Shown: positions 8,840 through 17,169 of the stretch, piece by piece | Layout: each line of letters opens with the position of its first letter | How positions within the stretch are numbered: position 1 is the stretch's first letter | NCBI GenBank assembly: GCA_003151275.1 | Contig: PLXC01000185.1 | Coordinates: forward strand, 110,429 to 174,428 | Origin: Candidatus Melainabacteria bacterium | GTDB taxonomy: Bacteria > Cyanobacteriota > Vampirovibrionia > Obscuribacterales > Obscuribacteraceae | DNA: 64,000 nt | Reading direction: 5' to 3' | The notes under the pieces: generated by a model | Databases searched by the model: none | What the model saw: only the letters and a program-made list of their open reading frames with translations | What the model was told of the DNA's origin: nothing | Position numbers and translations under genes: made by a program

Positions 8840-8989
8840 ATGCAAGAGACAAAAGGACTCTGGTCCACAGTAGCAGCGGTCACAGCATTAGTCTGTTTCT
8901 GTCTTGGTATTTGCTACGGTTCACAGCAGCCTGAGCACAAGCAGCGCTTTCAGAATTATGACAAATACTCACACTGCAACGCAAAGTAG
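8840..8989 (+). CDS. Small membrane-anchored protein, 49 aa
   Basis: AGGAG (8826-8830) lies nine bases upstream of an ATG at 8840, which opens a 49-codon frame. The peptide has a hydrophobic segment at residues 11-26 (VAAVTALVCFCLGICYG) flanked by KGLW and a short polar tail rich in Gln, His and Lys. Four cysteines are present, two in the membrane segment or its end. It resembles the signal-anchors of the genes at 8234 and 18890. It may be secreted or a single-pass protein; the function is unknown. Confidence 0.6.
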   Translation: MQETKGLWSTVAAVTALVCFCLGICYGSQQPEHKQRFQNYDKYSHCNAK

Positions 8990-9081
8990 TGAAATCACTA
9001 CCTGTGGTGTACCCCAAAAGTAGGTAATTCATGGAGTGAATTCTGAAAGTGGCGCCTAGTGCCAGTTTCTGAATATGCGGA

Positions 9082-9660
9082 ATGAAACATAATCAAGCTG
9101 TGCGAGACGCTCGTGATAAAACAATGCCGAGAAAAACACTCAAGGACAAGGACTCTATGACTGTCTACGATGAGTTGTTCGGCATCCGATCAGGCTCTTT
9201 TCACATAAACACCAAACCGTATCGTGTGCATGCCAGTTTTCGGATCTTCCACGACGATTTAGACCCAGTAGAACTGACTGAGTTATTTTGCGTGGAGCCC
9301 ACGAGGACCCATAGAAAAGGTGACCAGCGTGTTGGAAAAAATGGTCGTTTATATTCACCGTTCAAACAGGGCTCTTGGATTCTTGATTCGGAAAAGCATG
9401 TCAATTCTGCAGATGTAAATGAACACATCCATTGGCTGCTTAATGAACTGTCTTCCTGCACTGGAGCTATACACAAGTTGCAGAGTTCAGGTTTTTTAGT
9501 TGACGTTGTGTGTGGTTGGTTTGCGTCTAGCGATAACACATGCCCTACCCTGCAACCGGATACAATCCGGAGGCTATCCAGGTTTAGGATCGGCTGCTGG
9601 TTTGATGTTTACCTGTTTCCGCCGGATGACGATGAAACTAAAGAACCTTATAAACACTGA
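9082..9660 (+). CDS. DUF4279 family protein
   Basis: After a basic N-terminal extension of about 45 residues, the region HASFRIFHDDLDPVELTELF, then PTRTHRKGDQ and GSWILDSE, follows the DUF4279 pattern, and LNELSSCTGAIHKL with the closing CWFDVYLFP completes it. No signal peptide or membrane segment, so cytoplasmic. The family has no established biochemical role and often occurs among immunity-type genes of polymorphic toxin loci, although no toxin is nearby here. The ATG at 9082 has no strong ribosome-binding site and ATGs at codons 15 or 26 are alternatives. The next gene starts 12 bases downstream. Confidence 0.78.
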   Translation: MKHNQAVRDARDKTMPRKTLKDKDSMTVYDELFGIRSGSFHINTKPYRVHASFRIFHDDLDPVELTELFCVEPTRTHRKGDQRVGKNGRLYSPFKQGSWILDSEKHVNSADVNEHIHWLLNELSSCTGAIHKLQSSGFLVDVVCGWFASSDNTCPTLQPDTIRRLSRFRIGCWFDVYLFPPDDDETKEPYKH

Positions 9661-9672
9661 AAAGGCAGGCAC

Positions 9673-10143
9673 ATGCGCGGGATATTCGTTTTAGCTTGGA
9701 TGGTAATCATTGGAATTTTGAGTTTTGGAACGCTCATACAAAACTCCTATGCAAGTTTAGAACCCCCAGTCCAGTTTCAATATCCAGAAGGCGGACCCAA
9801 TGTCTGGGCTAGTGTGGTGATACCTCTCAATTGGCGAGAGGTATCGCATACCAAACAGCCGTCGACACTAATTGGTGCCAAAGAAAACGGACAAGCAGTC
9901 TTGATTGTTGTAAATGTTCAACCATCAGCGCAGAAATTTTTCAACCTAAAAAGTTTGAGTTTGTCTGACGCTCAAAAGCTATGGGGCGAAGCTAGGTATG
10001 ACAGAGGTAAAACAAGAACATTCGATTTGCAAAAGCCTTTTAGCAAATCGGTCGACTATCACGTAGACGCTAAGTTCAAAAATGAGAAGCTGTCAGCGTA
10101 TCGGATATACGCCGCCGATCCCTTTAACCATTTAACAAATTGA
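9673..10143 (+). CDS. Secreted hypothetical protein, 156 aa
   Basis: The start is supported by AGGCAGG five bases upstream. Residues 1-28 form a signal peptide (VLAWMVIIGILSFGTLI, cleavage near SYA). The mature 128 residues contain mixed strands and helices: WASVVIPLNWREV and QAVLIVVNVQP suggest a small alpha/beta fold such as those seen in PsbP-like or DUF1795-like proteins. That relation is tentative. It follows the DUF4279 gene by 12 bases and is likely co-transcribed. Confidence 0.72.
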   Translation: MRGIFVLAWMVIIGILSFGTLIQNSYASLEPPVQFQYPEGGPNVWASVVIPLNWREVSHTKQPSTLIGAKENGQAVLIVVNVQPSAQKFFNLKSLSLSDAQKLWGEARYDRGKTRTFDLQKPFSKSVDYHVDAKFKNEKLSAYRIYAADPFNHLTN

Positions 10144-10269
10144 TTCCATGATGTTCGCTGCTGCAAATCAAGCTTGTCAGCCTGATAATTTTTCCATCGC
10201 TCAGCTAACGGATTCGCTTATGTACGGTCCAACGCTAGGAGTTAACTCTAGTTAGGTTAGGTGCTACGG

Positions 10270-12147
10270 TCATTTATTCAAATGAGAATCTAAGAATCGA
10301 ACCATTTCAGTTGCTGACTTAACTCGGTTTGCATACTTGTGTAGCCAATGTCCTTCGTCTGGAAACTGAATGTATTCAACTGTGGTGCCTTGTTTCCGCA
10401 ACGCTTGGACCAGTTCATCAGATTGCGAAGCTGGGATCTGCGCGTCATTGGCTCCTTGTTGCACCATAACTGGTGCTTTGACTCTGTTTAGATGAAATAT
10501 CGGTGAAAGATTTTCCATCGCTTTTGCTTTGTCTTTTTCGTTCTCGATTTTGAGATCGAAAATGGTTTTCCTTGTAGGATTGCTGTCCTTTATATAGGTT
10601 GCATAGTCGACAACACCTGCGTGAACAACGCCAGCAGCGAAAAGATCCGGACACTCCGTTAAGCCGACTAGCGTAACTCTTGCGCCGTGACTGAAACCCA
10701 TGATGCCGATATGCTGTGGATTTGCGAGTCCATTCGAAGTTAGGTAGGTTGCGCAAGATCTGATGTCGTCTGACTCGGTTCGCAAAGCCGCGCCGCTAAT
10801 CAAATCATTTTGCTTTGAATCGACTCCCGATTCTCTGATCTTAGGTGCGATTACACCGATGCCGAGCGTCAGTAGTGCTTGAAATTCAGGTTCTACATGA
10901 GAAGTGCCACCGGAGCAAGCAATGACAAAAGGTTTTCGAGCATTTTGTATTTTCGGCTTGTACAACCAGGCGCTGATGTCCTTTCCATCGCTACCTTTGT
11001 AGTTAACGATTTCAGCCTTGACCAAACTTTGAAGATTGATTCCCGGATGCTCGCTATGTGTCAGTTTTTGATACGTGCGTTCTTTGATGTGGTAGAGCCA
11101 AATATCTTGGGGCACGTTGCTGTCTATCAACGACAGGGCAAAAGTATTGCCATCTGGAGAAAACTCGAGCTCTGCGCACGATGCAGCAGGAAGTGGTGCC
11201 AAATCGTTAGTCTTGCCAGATCGCAGATCAATCAGCGATATTGAGTCGCCTGAGTCTGCTCTCCAGACCGTTGCTGCAACTGAATGCTGTCGATTGAGAC
11301 AAAACCCGACGCAATTTCCCGGTTGAGCCGCTATGAATTCTACTTTCGATTTCTCTGAATCACGAGGCTTTGTGTTAATCTTCGCGAATGCGTAATTGGT
11401 TCTTTGATAATTTGTCACGCAATAAACTTCGGTAGCATCGCTAGAAAACGCAGGAACAGAGCGGTTTATACCTCCGCCGGAGTACAACGCTTTTTGAGTA
11501 TCGTCCGTCAATAATGTTTTGTTTCGTGTTGCGAGATCGATCAAATACATCTGGCAGTCGCTATTTCCATTCCAAAGTGTTGCCAGCGCCGTCTTGCCGT
11601 CTGCAGTTACATCGTTGACAAAATATAAATCCTCATCTGCCAGTAATGGCTTGGATAAGCCTGTTTCGATGTCTGCGACGCATGGCGCCAAACGTTTTCC
11701 GCCAGGGTTTGAAGAGTAGAAAAGTTTCTTGCCGTTGCTCGACCAATTAGAAATCTGATTGTCACCAGCCGCAATTTGTTTAAGCCCGGTGCCGTCTGCA
11801 TTTACTGTGTACAGCTGTCTGCTGCCTGTGCCTGCCATAAACGCAATCTTGTCGCTAGTTGGACACCAGACGGCTCCAACGAGTGCTTCAGCGGCAGTTA
11901 CTTGGTTTGGCCAACCGCCGGTAACGGGCACCGTCCATATTTGTTCCGTGCCGCTCAGATTGGACACGAACGCTAGCTGGCTTCCATCTGGAGAAAACGT
12001 CGGAAAACTGCACTGACCCATGCTTGAAAGCTGGGAAATTTTTTCCGACAGCGCATCGAATTTGGCTCCAGAGACTTCCGCCGCGAGCACTCTAGAGCCC
12101 AACGTGAGCGCCGCGAAAAACGCTATAGCCTGAATTTTTGATGGCAC
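10270..12147 (-). CDS. Secreted S9-family prolyl oligopeptidase with beta-propeller
   Basis: A 625-residue serine peptidase probably acting in the periplasm on oligopeptides. A signal peptide (AIAFFAALTLGSRVLAAEV) is followed by TolB/WD40-like propeller blades through residue ~370, including SPDGSQLAFVS and SPDGNTFALS. The C-terminal alpha/beta hydrolase domain carries the triad: Ser in GFSHGA (near residue 480), Asp in GANDAQIP and His in DEGHWL. This is the DPP4/acylaminoacyl-peptidase arrangement. Length is typical. It stands alone, facing the DUF5685 gene across a 284-base divergent gap that holds a hairpin. Confidence 0.93.
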   Translation of the reverse strand: MPSKIQAIAFFAALTLGSRVLAAEVSGAKFDALSEKISQLSSMGQCSFPTFSPDGSQLAFVSNLSGTEQIWTVPVTGGWPNQVTAAEALVGAVWCPTSDKIAFMAGTGSRQLYTVNADGTGLKQIAAGDNQISNWSSNGKKLFYSSNPGGKRLAPCVADIETGLSKPLLADEDLYFVNDVTADGKTALATLWNGNSDCQMYLIDLATRNKTLLTDDTQKALYSGGGINRSVPAFSSDATEVYCVTNYQRTNYAFAKINTKPRDSEKSKVEFIAAQPGNCVGFCLNRQHSVAATVWRADSGDSISLIDLRSGKTNDLAPLPAASCAELEFSPDGNTFALSLIDSNVPQDIWLYHIKERTYQKLTHSEHPGINLQSLVKAEIVNYKGSDGKDISAWLYKPKIQNARKPFVIACSGGTSHVEPEFQALLTLGIGVIAPKIRESGVDSKQNDLISGAALRTESDDIRSCATYLTSNGLANPQHIGIMGFSHGARVTLVGLTECPDLFAAGVVHAGVVDYATYIKDSNPTRKTIFDLKIENEKDKAKAMENLSPIFHLNRVKAPVMVQQGANDAQIPASQSDELVQALRKQGTTVEYIQFPDEGHWLHKYANRVKSATEMVRFLDSHLNK

Positions 12148-12297
12148 GCCAATACCTCAACGGCTAGAACAATTATATGACGGACTTTCGCAAACAGCGC
12201 TAATCCGCTAGAGCTGCAAAGTGCAGAATTATGGCAGGTTTTGTGGAATCAAATGGCACGCGCCGCTTGCACGGATGAGCAACGGCCGGAAAAATAA

Positions 12298-12324
12298 CTG
12301 ACATGTGAAGCTTGTGCATGTCAG
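12298..12324. other. Perfect 8-bp inverted repeat between divergent genes
   Basis: CTGACATG and CATGTCAG are separated by 11 bases between the divergent peptidase and DUF5685 genes. No run of T follows, so a terminator is unlikely; an operator or a structured leader of the DUF5685 transcript is possible. Role inferred only from position. Confidence 0.35.
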
Positions 12325-12431
12325 GGTGGGCGAAAACCAGCGCTCGAAAGGCAGCTTATAAATTTGATTTGAAAATGCGCTCATGGTGCAGCGATTGTGC
12401 TACATAGAAGGCACTCCGGCAAAGGTGCGTT

Positions 12432-14204
12432 ATGTTTGGCGTCATGAAAAATCGTTCCTGTTCGCAGACGGATGAACAGAAGTACGAATACCGCCTTCAT
12501 TATTGTGGCACTTGCAAAACAATGGGAACATTGTTCGGTCAATCGTCGCGTTTTTTACTGAACAACGACGCCGTCTTTCTGGCGGAAATTTTATCGGCAA
12601 TCACGCCTAGCCAAACGGTGCTTTCGCAATGGTCGAGAGAGTATCAATCTTTCAACTGCTTGTCTCTTCCTGCAGAACAAGTGGATATGCCACTCTCGTT
12701 GCAGATTGCTGCGAATGTGACGATGGTTCTGACTGAGTTCAAATTTGCCGATCACATTTTAGATTCAGATCGTAAGCACTGGAAAATCGCACGTAAATTT
12801 TTCTCTAAGAGTTTTGAGCAGGCCGCTAATTCTTTGGAAGCGTGGTCTTTTCCAATGTCAGATTTGTGGCACTGGTTCGAGAAGCAGCAAGGACGCGAGC
12901 ACAACGCCGTCGATTACGCGACACATCACCATCCGCGACAGCTGATCAATTATTGCGCTCAACCAACCGCCGAAATGACAGCGCTGGTTTTCGAAAATGG
13001 TGCTCGTGTTGTAGGTTGTGTTGCTGACTCCACGCTTGCCGAGATGCGAAGACTTGGCAGTGCATTCGGAAAGTTGGTCTACGTTCTTGATGCGATTGAA
13101 GACTTCGCAAGAGATGTTATTAAAAACGAGTTTAATCCCTTTGTGGCTGCTTACGGACTAGAGACGACCGTTCTTCCTGAGCACTGCAAACAGGACGTTT
13201 ACCCTTATGTGCAATCTCTTGCTTCTGCAATCGAACGAGCACTTGAGAATCTTGCTATTGATAGTCAGCTTGCTGAAGAATTTCGTAATCGCCTGCGCCA
13301 AAATATTTCAAACAAGCTTGGTGCTGACTGGCAAAATTATGTTCGCGCCGTTTGTACGGCTCATGCGCACAGTTGCTCAAGCGCCGTCAAACAGTCAGCT
13401 AAAGCCTGTGCCAATGCCCGTTTAACGTTTGTGCAAAAGCGAGATCTAGCATTCGGACTCTCTCAAGAATATTGCGCAGAGACTTCTTCAATTCAGGAGT
13501 TGGTTGCAAAGTTTGGGATTTTTGTAATCGCATTTTTGTTTCCCTATCATGCAAGGCAAGCGAAATCGCGCGATCAAATATTGGGACTGCCCTTCAATTT
13601 GATGGCTTGGGGAGCCCTCATCGATGATGCTATGCGGCTGCTGGCACCGAAGCCGAAATTTGCTTTTGCGATGAGTTCCGGCAGTGGTGGAACGGGCGGA
13701 GGTGATGACAACGATCCGCAACCTCAAAAATGGGGCGGACGACGACGCCGGAAATTTGGTGAGCCCGAGCCATCCGAGCCACTTCCTGACTTGGTTGAAA
13801 CTCCGGACCAAGAGCCAGGAGAAGACCCCAATATTCGTCGTGATCCCGACCCAAAGAAAAACGAGCCTCCCCGATCCAACTACCCGCAAGTCGGACCGGG
13901 TCGAGGATCTGGATATCAATATCAATCGTACGGTGGTGGAAATCCTTGCTGCTCCACTTGTTTAATGAATTGTGGTTGCAACCTGTGCGCCAATTGCGGA
14001 TGCAACATCTGCGAGAACATGCTCTGCATGGGAGATTGTTGCGGAGGCGCAGATTGCTGCGCTGGCGGTGGCGCCGGCGCCGATTGCTGTGGCAGTGCAG
14101 ATTGCTGCGGTGGTGCAGATTGCTGCGGCGGTGGTGCTGATTGCTGCGGGGGAGCCGACTGTGCCGGTTGTGATTGTGGAGGCGCGGATTGTGGCGGCTG
14201 TTGA
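12432..14204 (+). CDS. DUF5685 family protein with cysteine-rich repeat tail
   Basis: Residues 1 to about 380 match DUF5685: MFGVMK opening, YRLHYCGTCKTMG with the paired cysteines, a long helical body and FLFPYHARQAKSRDQ. Then comes a Gly/Pro/acidic linker (residues 400-500) and a tail of about 86 residues holding 27 cysteines, organised as repeats of ADCCGG and related units. I know of no catalytic role for the family. The tail could bind metal ions, form disulfides or be a substrate for modification; this is speculation. AAAGGTG precedes the ATG. No signal peptide, so the tail is probably cytoplasmic. Tail codons are dominated by TGC and TGT. Confidence 0.88.
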   Translation: MFGVMKNRSCSQTDEQKYEYRLHYCGTCKTMGTLFGQSSRFLLNNDAVFLAEILSAITPSQTVLSQWSREYQSFNCLSLPAEQVDMPLSLQIAANVTMVLTEFKFADHILDSDRKHWKIARKFFSKSFEQAANSLEAWSFPMSDLWHWFEKQQGREHNAVDYATHHHPRQLINYCAQPTAEMTALVFENGARVVGCVADSTLAEMRRLGSAFGKLVYVLDAIEDFARDVIKNEFNPFVAAYGLETTVLPEHCKQDVYPYVQSLASAIERALENLAIDSQLAEEFRNRLRQNISNKLGADWQNYVRAVCTAHAHSCSSAVKQSAKACANARLTFVQKRDLAFGLSQEYCAETSSIQELVAKFGIFVIAFLFPYHARQAKSRDQILGLPFNLMAWGALIDDAMRLLAPKPKFAFAMSSGSGGTGGGDDNDPQPQKWGGRRRRKFGEPEPSEPLPDLVETPDQEPGEDPNIRRDPDPKKNEPPRSNYPQVGPGRGSGYQYQSYGGGNPCCSTCLMNCGCNLCANCGCNICENMLCMGDCCGGADCCAGGGAGADCCGSADCCGGADCCGGGADCCGGADCAGCDCGGADCGGC

Positions 14205-14256
14205 AACTGCGCTCAATACTTCGTACTATCAGTGATTGAGCTGAAGGAGTCTATCA

Positions 14257-15264
14257 ATGGAAGTCAGTAAGTGGGTCTGCGGCGATCGTCAAGGTACGCT
14301 AAATCCCGCTCCCGAGCTAATACAAGACACTTCCGATACAAAAGTGCAAGACCTCGTGCAGAAGCTGGATCAAGCTTCTATAGATTCAAGCACGCTTGGC
14401 CGGCTCAATTGGCCGCTGATTGATATAGTCTACACGCTTGAGGTTAAAGGCACGGCAGCCGAGCAGCTTTGGAAGCAATTGCGCGCCATTTCGATTGATA
14501 CCGGTTACTGGCCCGTAATTGTCGCTGATGAAGACGAATTGGATGGTTTGGTCGACAACATATCTTGTCATCTGGAATTCGACAGCGAATCAAAAACTTG
14601 GTCTCCCCGCAAAAAAGCTTATTTTAGCGAAGACATTGTTTTTGAAGAAGCCGACACTGTAATACGAGTAGTTAGGGAGCTGAAAGACTTAGAGGGCGAG
14701 TCTGAGCCTCTCGACCTTGACGGAAGCGGCGCTATATCACCGACACCTGAGGATTTCATAGTCGCAGGTGAAAAGTTGAACATGGACAAATGGCTTGACT
14801 TGAAATGCGCTGTTAATCAAGAAATCGACGAAGAGTTTGAAGAGAGTGATTGGCCCTACGATGTCGCACCCGACGACAGTTTGCAAGCTCTGCAAACGTG
14901 GGATCCCGACGTCGGTAGTCGAGAGTTAGACTCCGTTTTTATCCTTTTGGTGCACGCCGATCACTCATGGGAGGTGCCGGCCAAATTGTTGTATGGCGGC
15001 TGGAACGAGTGTCCTGTGCCGCAAGTGCACGTGGGATTTCTGAAAAGATGGTTCGGGTTGCACGATGCAGAAATTATCTCGATTGGCCGAGCGACAATCG
15101 AGATGCGAGTCGGCAAGCCGCCTGTCAGTCGCGACGAAGCCCTTGAGCTGGCACGCGAACAGTTCGTTTACTGCCCTGATTGCGTTGACCAGGGTGCCGG
15201 AAGCGTGCCCAGCTTAGCTGCTGAGCTGCTCAATGGTCGTATCTGGCACTTCTGGTGGGACTGA
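14257..15264 (+). CDS. DUF4253 family protein
   Basis: The C-terminal ~110 residues match DUF4253 closely: AKLLYGGWNECPVPQVHV, the FLKRWFGLHDAEIISI stretch, EALELAREQFVYCPD and the closing WHFWWD. The N-terminal part (residues 40-110) has the usual paired subdomain with WKQLRAISIDTGYWPVIV. An acidic middle section (about 120-200) is longer than I would expect. No signal peptide; cytoplasmic. Family function is not established, with some members placed near toxin-immunity genes. AAGGAG lies seven bases before the ATG. It follows the DUF5685 gene by 52 bases and may be in the same transcript. Confidence 0.85.
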   Translation: MEVSKWVCGDRQGTLNPAPELIQDTSDTKVQDLVQKLDQASIDSSTLGRLNWPLIDIVYTLEVKGTAAEQLWKQLRAISIDTGYWPVIVADEDELDGLVDNISCHLEFDSESKTWSPRKKAYFSEDIVFEEADTVIRVVRELKDLEGESEPLDLDGSGAISPTPEDFIVAGEKLNMDKWLDLKCAVNQEIDEEFEESDWPYDVAPDDSLQALQTWDPDVGSRELDSVFILLVHADHSWEVPAKLLYGGWNECPVPQVHVGFLKRWFGLHDAEIISIGRATIEMRVGKPPVSRDEALELAREQFVYCPDCVDQGAGSVPSLAAELLNGRIWHFWWD

Positions 15265-15370
15265 CAAAAAATTCGTCCGGCACCAAATCTGGTGACGTCC
15301 TTAAACCTTTCATCTGACTTTCAGCGCCTAATCAGACTGCTCAGGAGAGCGGCACTTAAATCAACGGCAC

Positions 15371-15493
15371 TTACATCAAACGCAAACTACCGGCAAGTAG
15401 TCGAGACTTGAGTGTCAGTCCTGTGCCAGCGCCACAATACGAACAGTATTCAGAACCGTCGGCAATTTCCTTGCCACATTGCTTGCAATACAT
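15371..15493 (-). CDS. Zinc-ribbon microprotein, 40 aa
   Basis: An ATG at 15493 is preceded by a perfect AAGGAGG six bases upstream. It opens a 40-codon frame starting MYCKQCGKEI and continuing through CSYCGAG, giving the two CxxC pairs of a zinc ribbon. The last 18 residues are basic and hydrophobic (LTLKSRLLAGSLRLM). Zinc-ribbon domains of this type usually cap larger proteins; as a stand-alone peptide it might act as a small nucleic-acid or protein adaptor. A 36-bp tandem repeat sits directly upstream of its ribosome-binding site. Confidence 0.78.
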   Translation of the reverse strand: MYCKQCGKEIADGSEYCSYCGAGTGLTLKSRLLAGSLRLM

Positions 15494-15511
15494 CTCAGTC
15501 CTCCTTGATTT

Positions 15512-15590
15512 GATAAGTCGGCAGCTTTACTGCATAGACTATCCTCGGATAAGTCGGAAGTTTTGCTGCATAGACTACCCTCGGGTAAAT
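15512..15590. repeat. 36-bp tandem repeat, about 2.2 copies
   Basis: A unit starting at 15512 recurs at 15548 with 5 or so differences in 36 bases, and a third partial copy begins near 15584. Each unit contains ATAAGTCGG, a GCTGCATAGACTA-like core and CCTCG. The array lies just upstream of the zinc-ribbon gene (minus strand), where its promoter would be expected, so it could be repeated operator sites. Confidence 0.65.
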
Positions 15591-15846
15591 CGTAGTTCCA
15601 TTATGAGCGCAATTCAATTATGAAGTAGTTAAGGCGTTCCACTGTGTCAATAAGCATGGCGCAAACCATGCGCTAAAGGCGGAATGACAACGATTTTATG
15701 GAGTGTTCGCTTGACCGAAATGGTGCGGCAAGCCTCGCCGTTTTGGACGAGGAAGGATAGCACCGCCGGCGGAGTCGGCTGGTCATAGCAGACTACTGAA
15801 TTGAGTGTTGCGTTCTTGCTTACAGTGTGCTATGCATATGTATGGT
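15591..15846. other. Gene-free stretch with predicted stem-loops
   Basis: No convincing gene on either strand. It holds a GCATGG/CCATGC hairpin near 15655 and a nested structure near 15732-15771 in which GGTGC pairs with GCACC around an inner CCTCG/CGAGG stem. It could be a small RNA or the left flank of the mobile-element relic that follows; I cannot assign a family. Confidence 0.3.
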
Positions 15847-16018
15847 ATTGGCTAAAACCAAGCCAATAGTCTAGGGCGGGGCGCGCCCGAAGAAGCGTGT
15901 GGAGAGGCAATAAGACCAGAAGCAATTCCGGCAGCCTCGTCGAAACAGGAACCCTCCGTGTCAGCGGTTTCAACCGCTTAGCCGGAATCCTCTTCCTTCA
16001 GGGAGAGGAGGACGTCAA
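15847..16018 (+). mobile_element. IS200/IS605-type element relic with omega-RNA-like right end, no tnpA or tnpB
   Basis: A 7-bp hairpin ATTGGCT/AGCCAAT (15847-15867) resembles a left-end hairpin. At the right end the sequence GAAACAGGAACCCTCCGTG, the pairing of ATTCCGGC (15925-15932) with GCCGGAAT (15981-15988), a nested AGCGGTT/AACCGCT hairpin (15963-15978), and the terminal hairpin CCTCTTCC-TTCA-GGGAGAGG (15989-16008) followed by GACGTCAA match the layout of TnpB omega-RNA and right ends, including a TCAA terminus at 16015-16018 as in ISDra2. No transposase or TnpB frame is intact; the short frame at 15897 covers only this RNA-like stretch. The left boundary is uncertain. Confidence 0.65.
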
Positions 16019-16169
16019 TAGACGTGAATATGTCATTTTCACAGGCCATTTAGGTGACGAAGAACGTCACGTATGTTGAGAGATTCTCGGCAGATCGTGT
16101 ATCTTTAGGTGTTCGGAATGCAAAAGAAATCTGTTAAAGCAACAGAGACAGTGGATTAGGAGCTCATTA

Positions 16170-17162
16170 GTGGCAATACCCAAGATCACCGCGGTTGGAG
16201 GCTGTGTCCCACCCGGGCTTCTCACTAACAAGGATCTCGAAAGCATGGTCGAGACATCTGATCAATGGATTGTCGAACGCACCGGCATTCGCACGCGACA
16301 CATTGCCGAGAAAGGAATCGCGTCATCCGATGTGGCCACTGAAGCCGTCAAAGAACTCATTGCGAAGAGCGGCATCAAACCGACTGACATTGAACTGATC
16401 ATTGTCGCCACAATTACTCCTGATATGCAATTGCCAGCAACTGCTTGTATTGTTCAAAATAATGTAGGAGCGGTCGGAGCATGGGGATTTGATCTTTCCA
16501 TCGCATGCTCAGGGTTCTTGTACGCACTTCAAGTGGGCGCGCAATTTGTCCGCACAGGTGCGCATAAAAACGTCGTCGTCATCGGCGTGGATATCATGTC
16601 TTCGATTATCGATTACACCGATCGTCAAACTTGCATCATATTTGGTGACGGTGGCGGAGCGGCCCTGATTCAACCTTGTGAGGAAGGCGAGCAAAACGGG
16701 TTTATCGATTTTGTTCATGAAATCGATGGCTCAGGAGGCGGTTCACTTTACTTGCCTGGTGGCGGCAGTCGAAATCCGACAAGCCACGAAACGATCGATA
16801 AAAAAATGCACTTTGTTCATCAAGACGGACCCGCTGTTTTTAAATTTGCCACCAGAAAAATGGCTGAAATGTGTACACGAGTTTTAGAGAGAAATGGCAT
16901 GAGCGGTGCCGACGTCGATTTGTTTATCCCGCACCAAGCCAACCTTCGGATCATCACGTCGGCGATGGAACGGCTTGGTATGACTATGGATAGAGTCGTC
17001 GTCAACATTGACGAGTACGGTAATACCACGGCGGGAACGATACCACTGGCGATGCATAGTGCGTTGGAGAGAGGGATGCTCAAGAAGGGCAATCTAGTAT
17101 TGCTCGCGTCGATGGGTGCAGGCTTCAGTGCCGGCGCGACCTTGCTTCGTTGGGCGTATTAA
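16170..17162 (+). CDS. fabH: Beta-ketoacyl-ACP synthase III
   Basis: Condenses acetyl-CoA with malonyl-ACP to start type II fatty-acid synthesis in the cytoplasm. The 330-residue protein has the full Cys-His-Asn triad: Cys113 in DLSIACSGF, His in IPHQANLRII and Asn in NIDEYGNTTAGTIPLA. TSDQWIVERTGIRTRH near the N-terminus and ASMGAGFSAGATLLRW at the end are typical. The GTG at 16170 is supported by AGGAG seven bases upstream. It is a single gene here, without plsX, fabD or fabG alongside, unlike the common fab cluster. The transcript ends in a region containing an inverted pair of hairpins. Confidence 0.96.
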   Translation: MAIPKITAVGGCVPPGLLTNKDLESMVETSDQWIVERTGIRTRHIAEKGIASSDVATEAVKELIAKSGIKPTDIELIIVATITPDMQLPATACIVQNNVGAVGAWGFDLSIACSGFLYALQVGAQFVRTGAHKNVVVIGVDIMSSIIDYTDRQTCIIFGDGGGAALIQPCEEGEQNGFIDFVHEIDGSGGGSLYLPGGGSRNPTSHETIDKKMHFVHQDGPAVFKFATRKMAEMCTRVLERNGMSGADVDLFIPHQANLRIITSAMERLGMTMDRVVVNIDEYGNTTAGTIPLAMHSALERGMLKKGNLVLLASMGAGFSAGATLLRWAY

Positions 17163-17169
17163 ACAACTA

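Noticed and set aside
13962..14216. Minus-strand and alternative plus-strand frames rich in Ala/Thr over the cysteine-rich tail
   Set aside because: They are shadows of the GC-rich repeat; no ribosome-binding site, and the DUF5685 frame runs through with a recognisable N-terminal domain.
15732..15771. RNase P or SRP RNA
   Set aside because: The stem-loop is strong but conserved cores of those RNAs (for example GAGGAAAGTCC) are missing.
15897..16079. Plus-strand frame of 60 codons
   Set aside because: It reads through the omega-RNA-like structure and its terminal hairpin; no ribosome-binding site; likely not translated.
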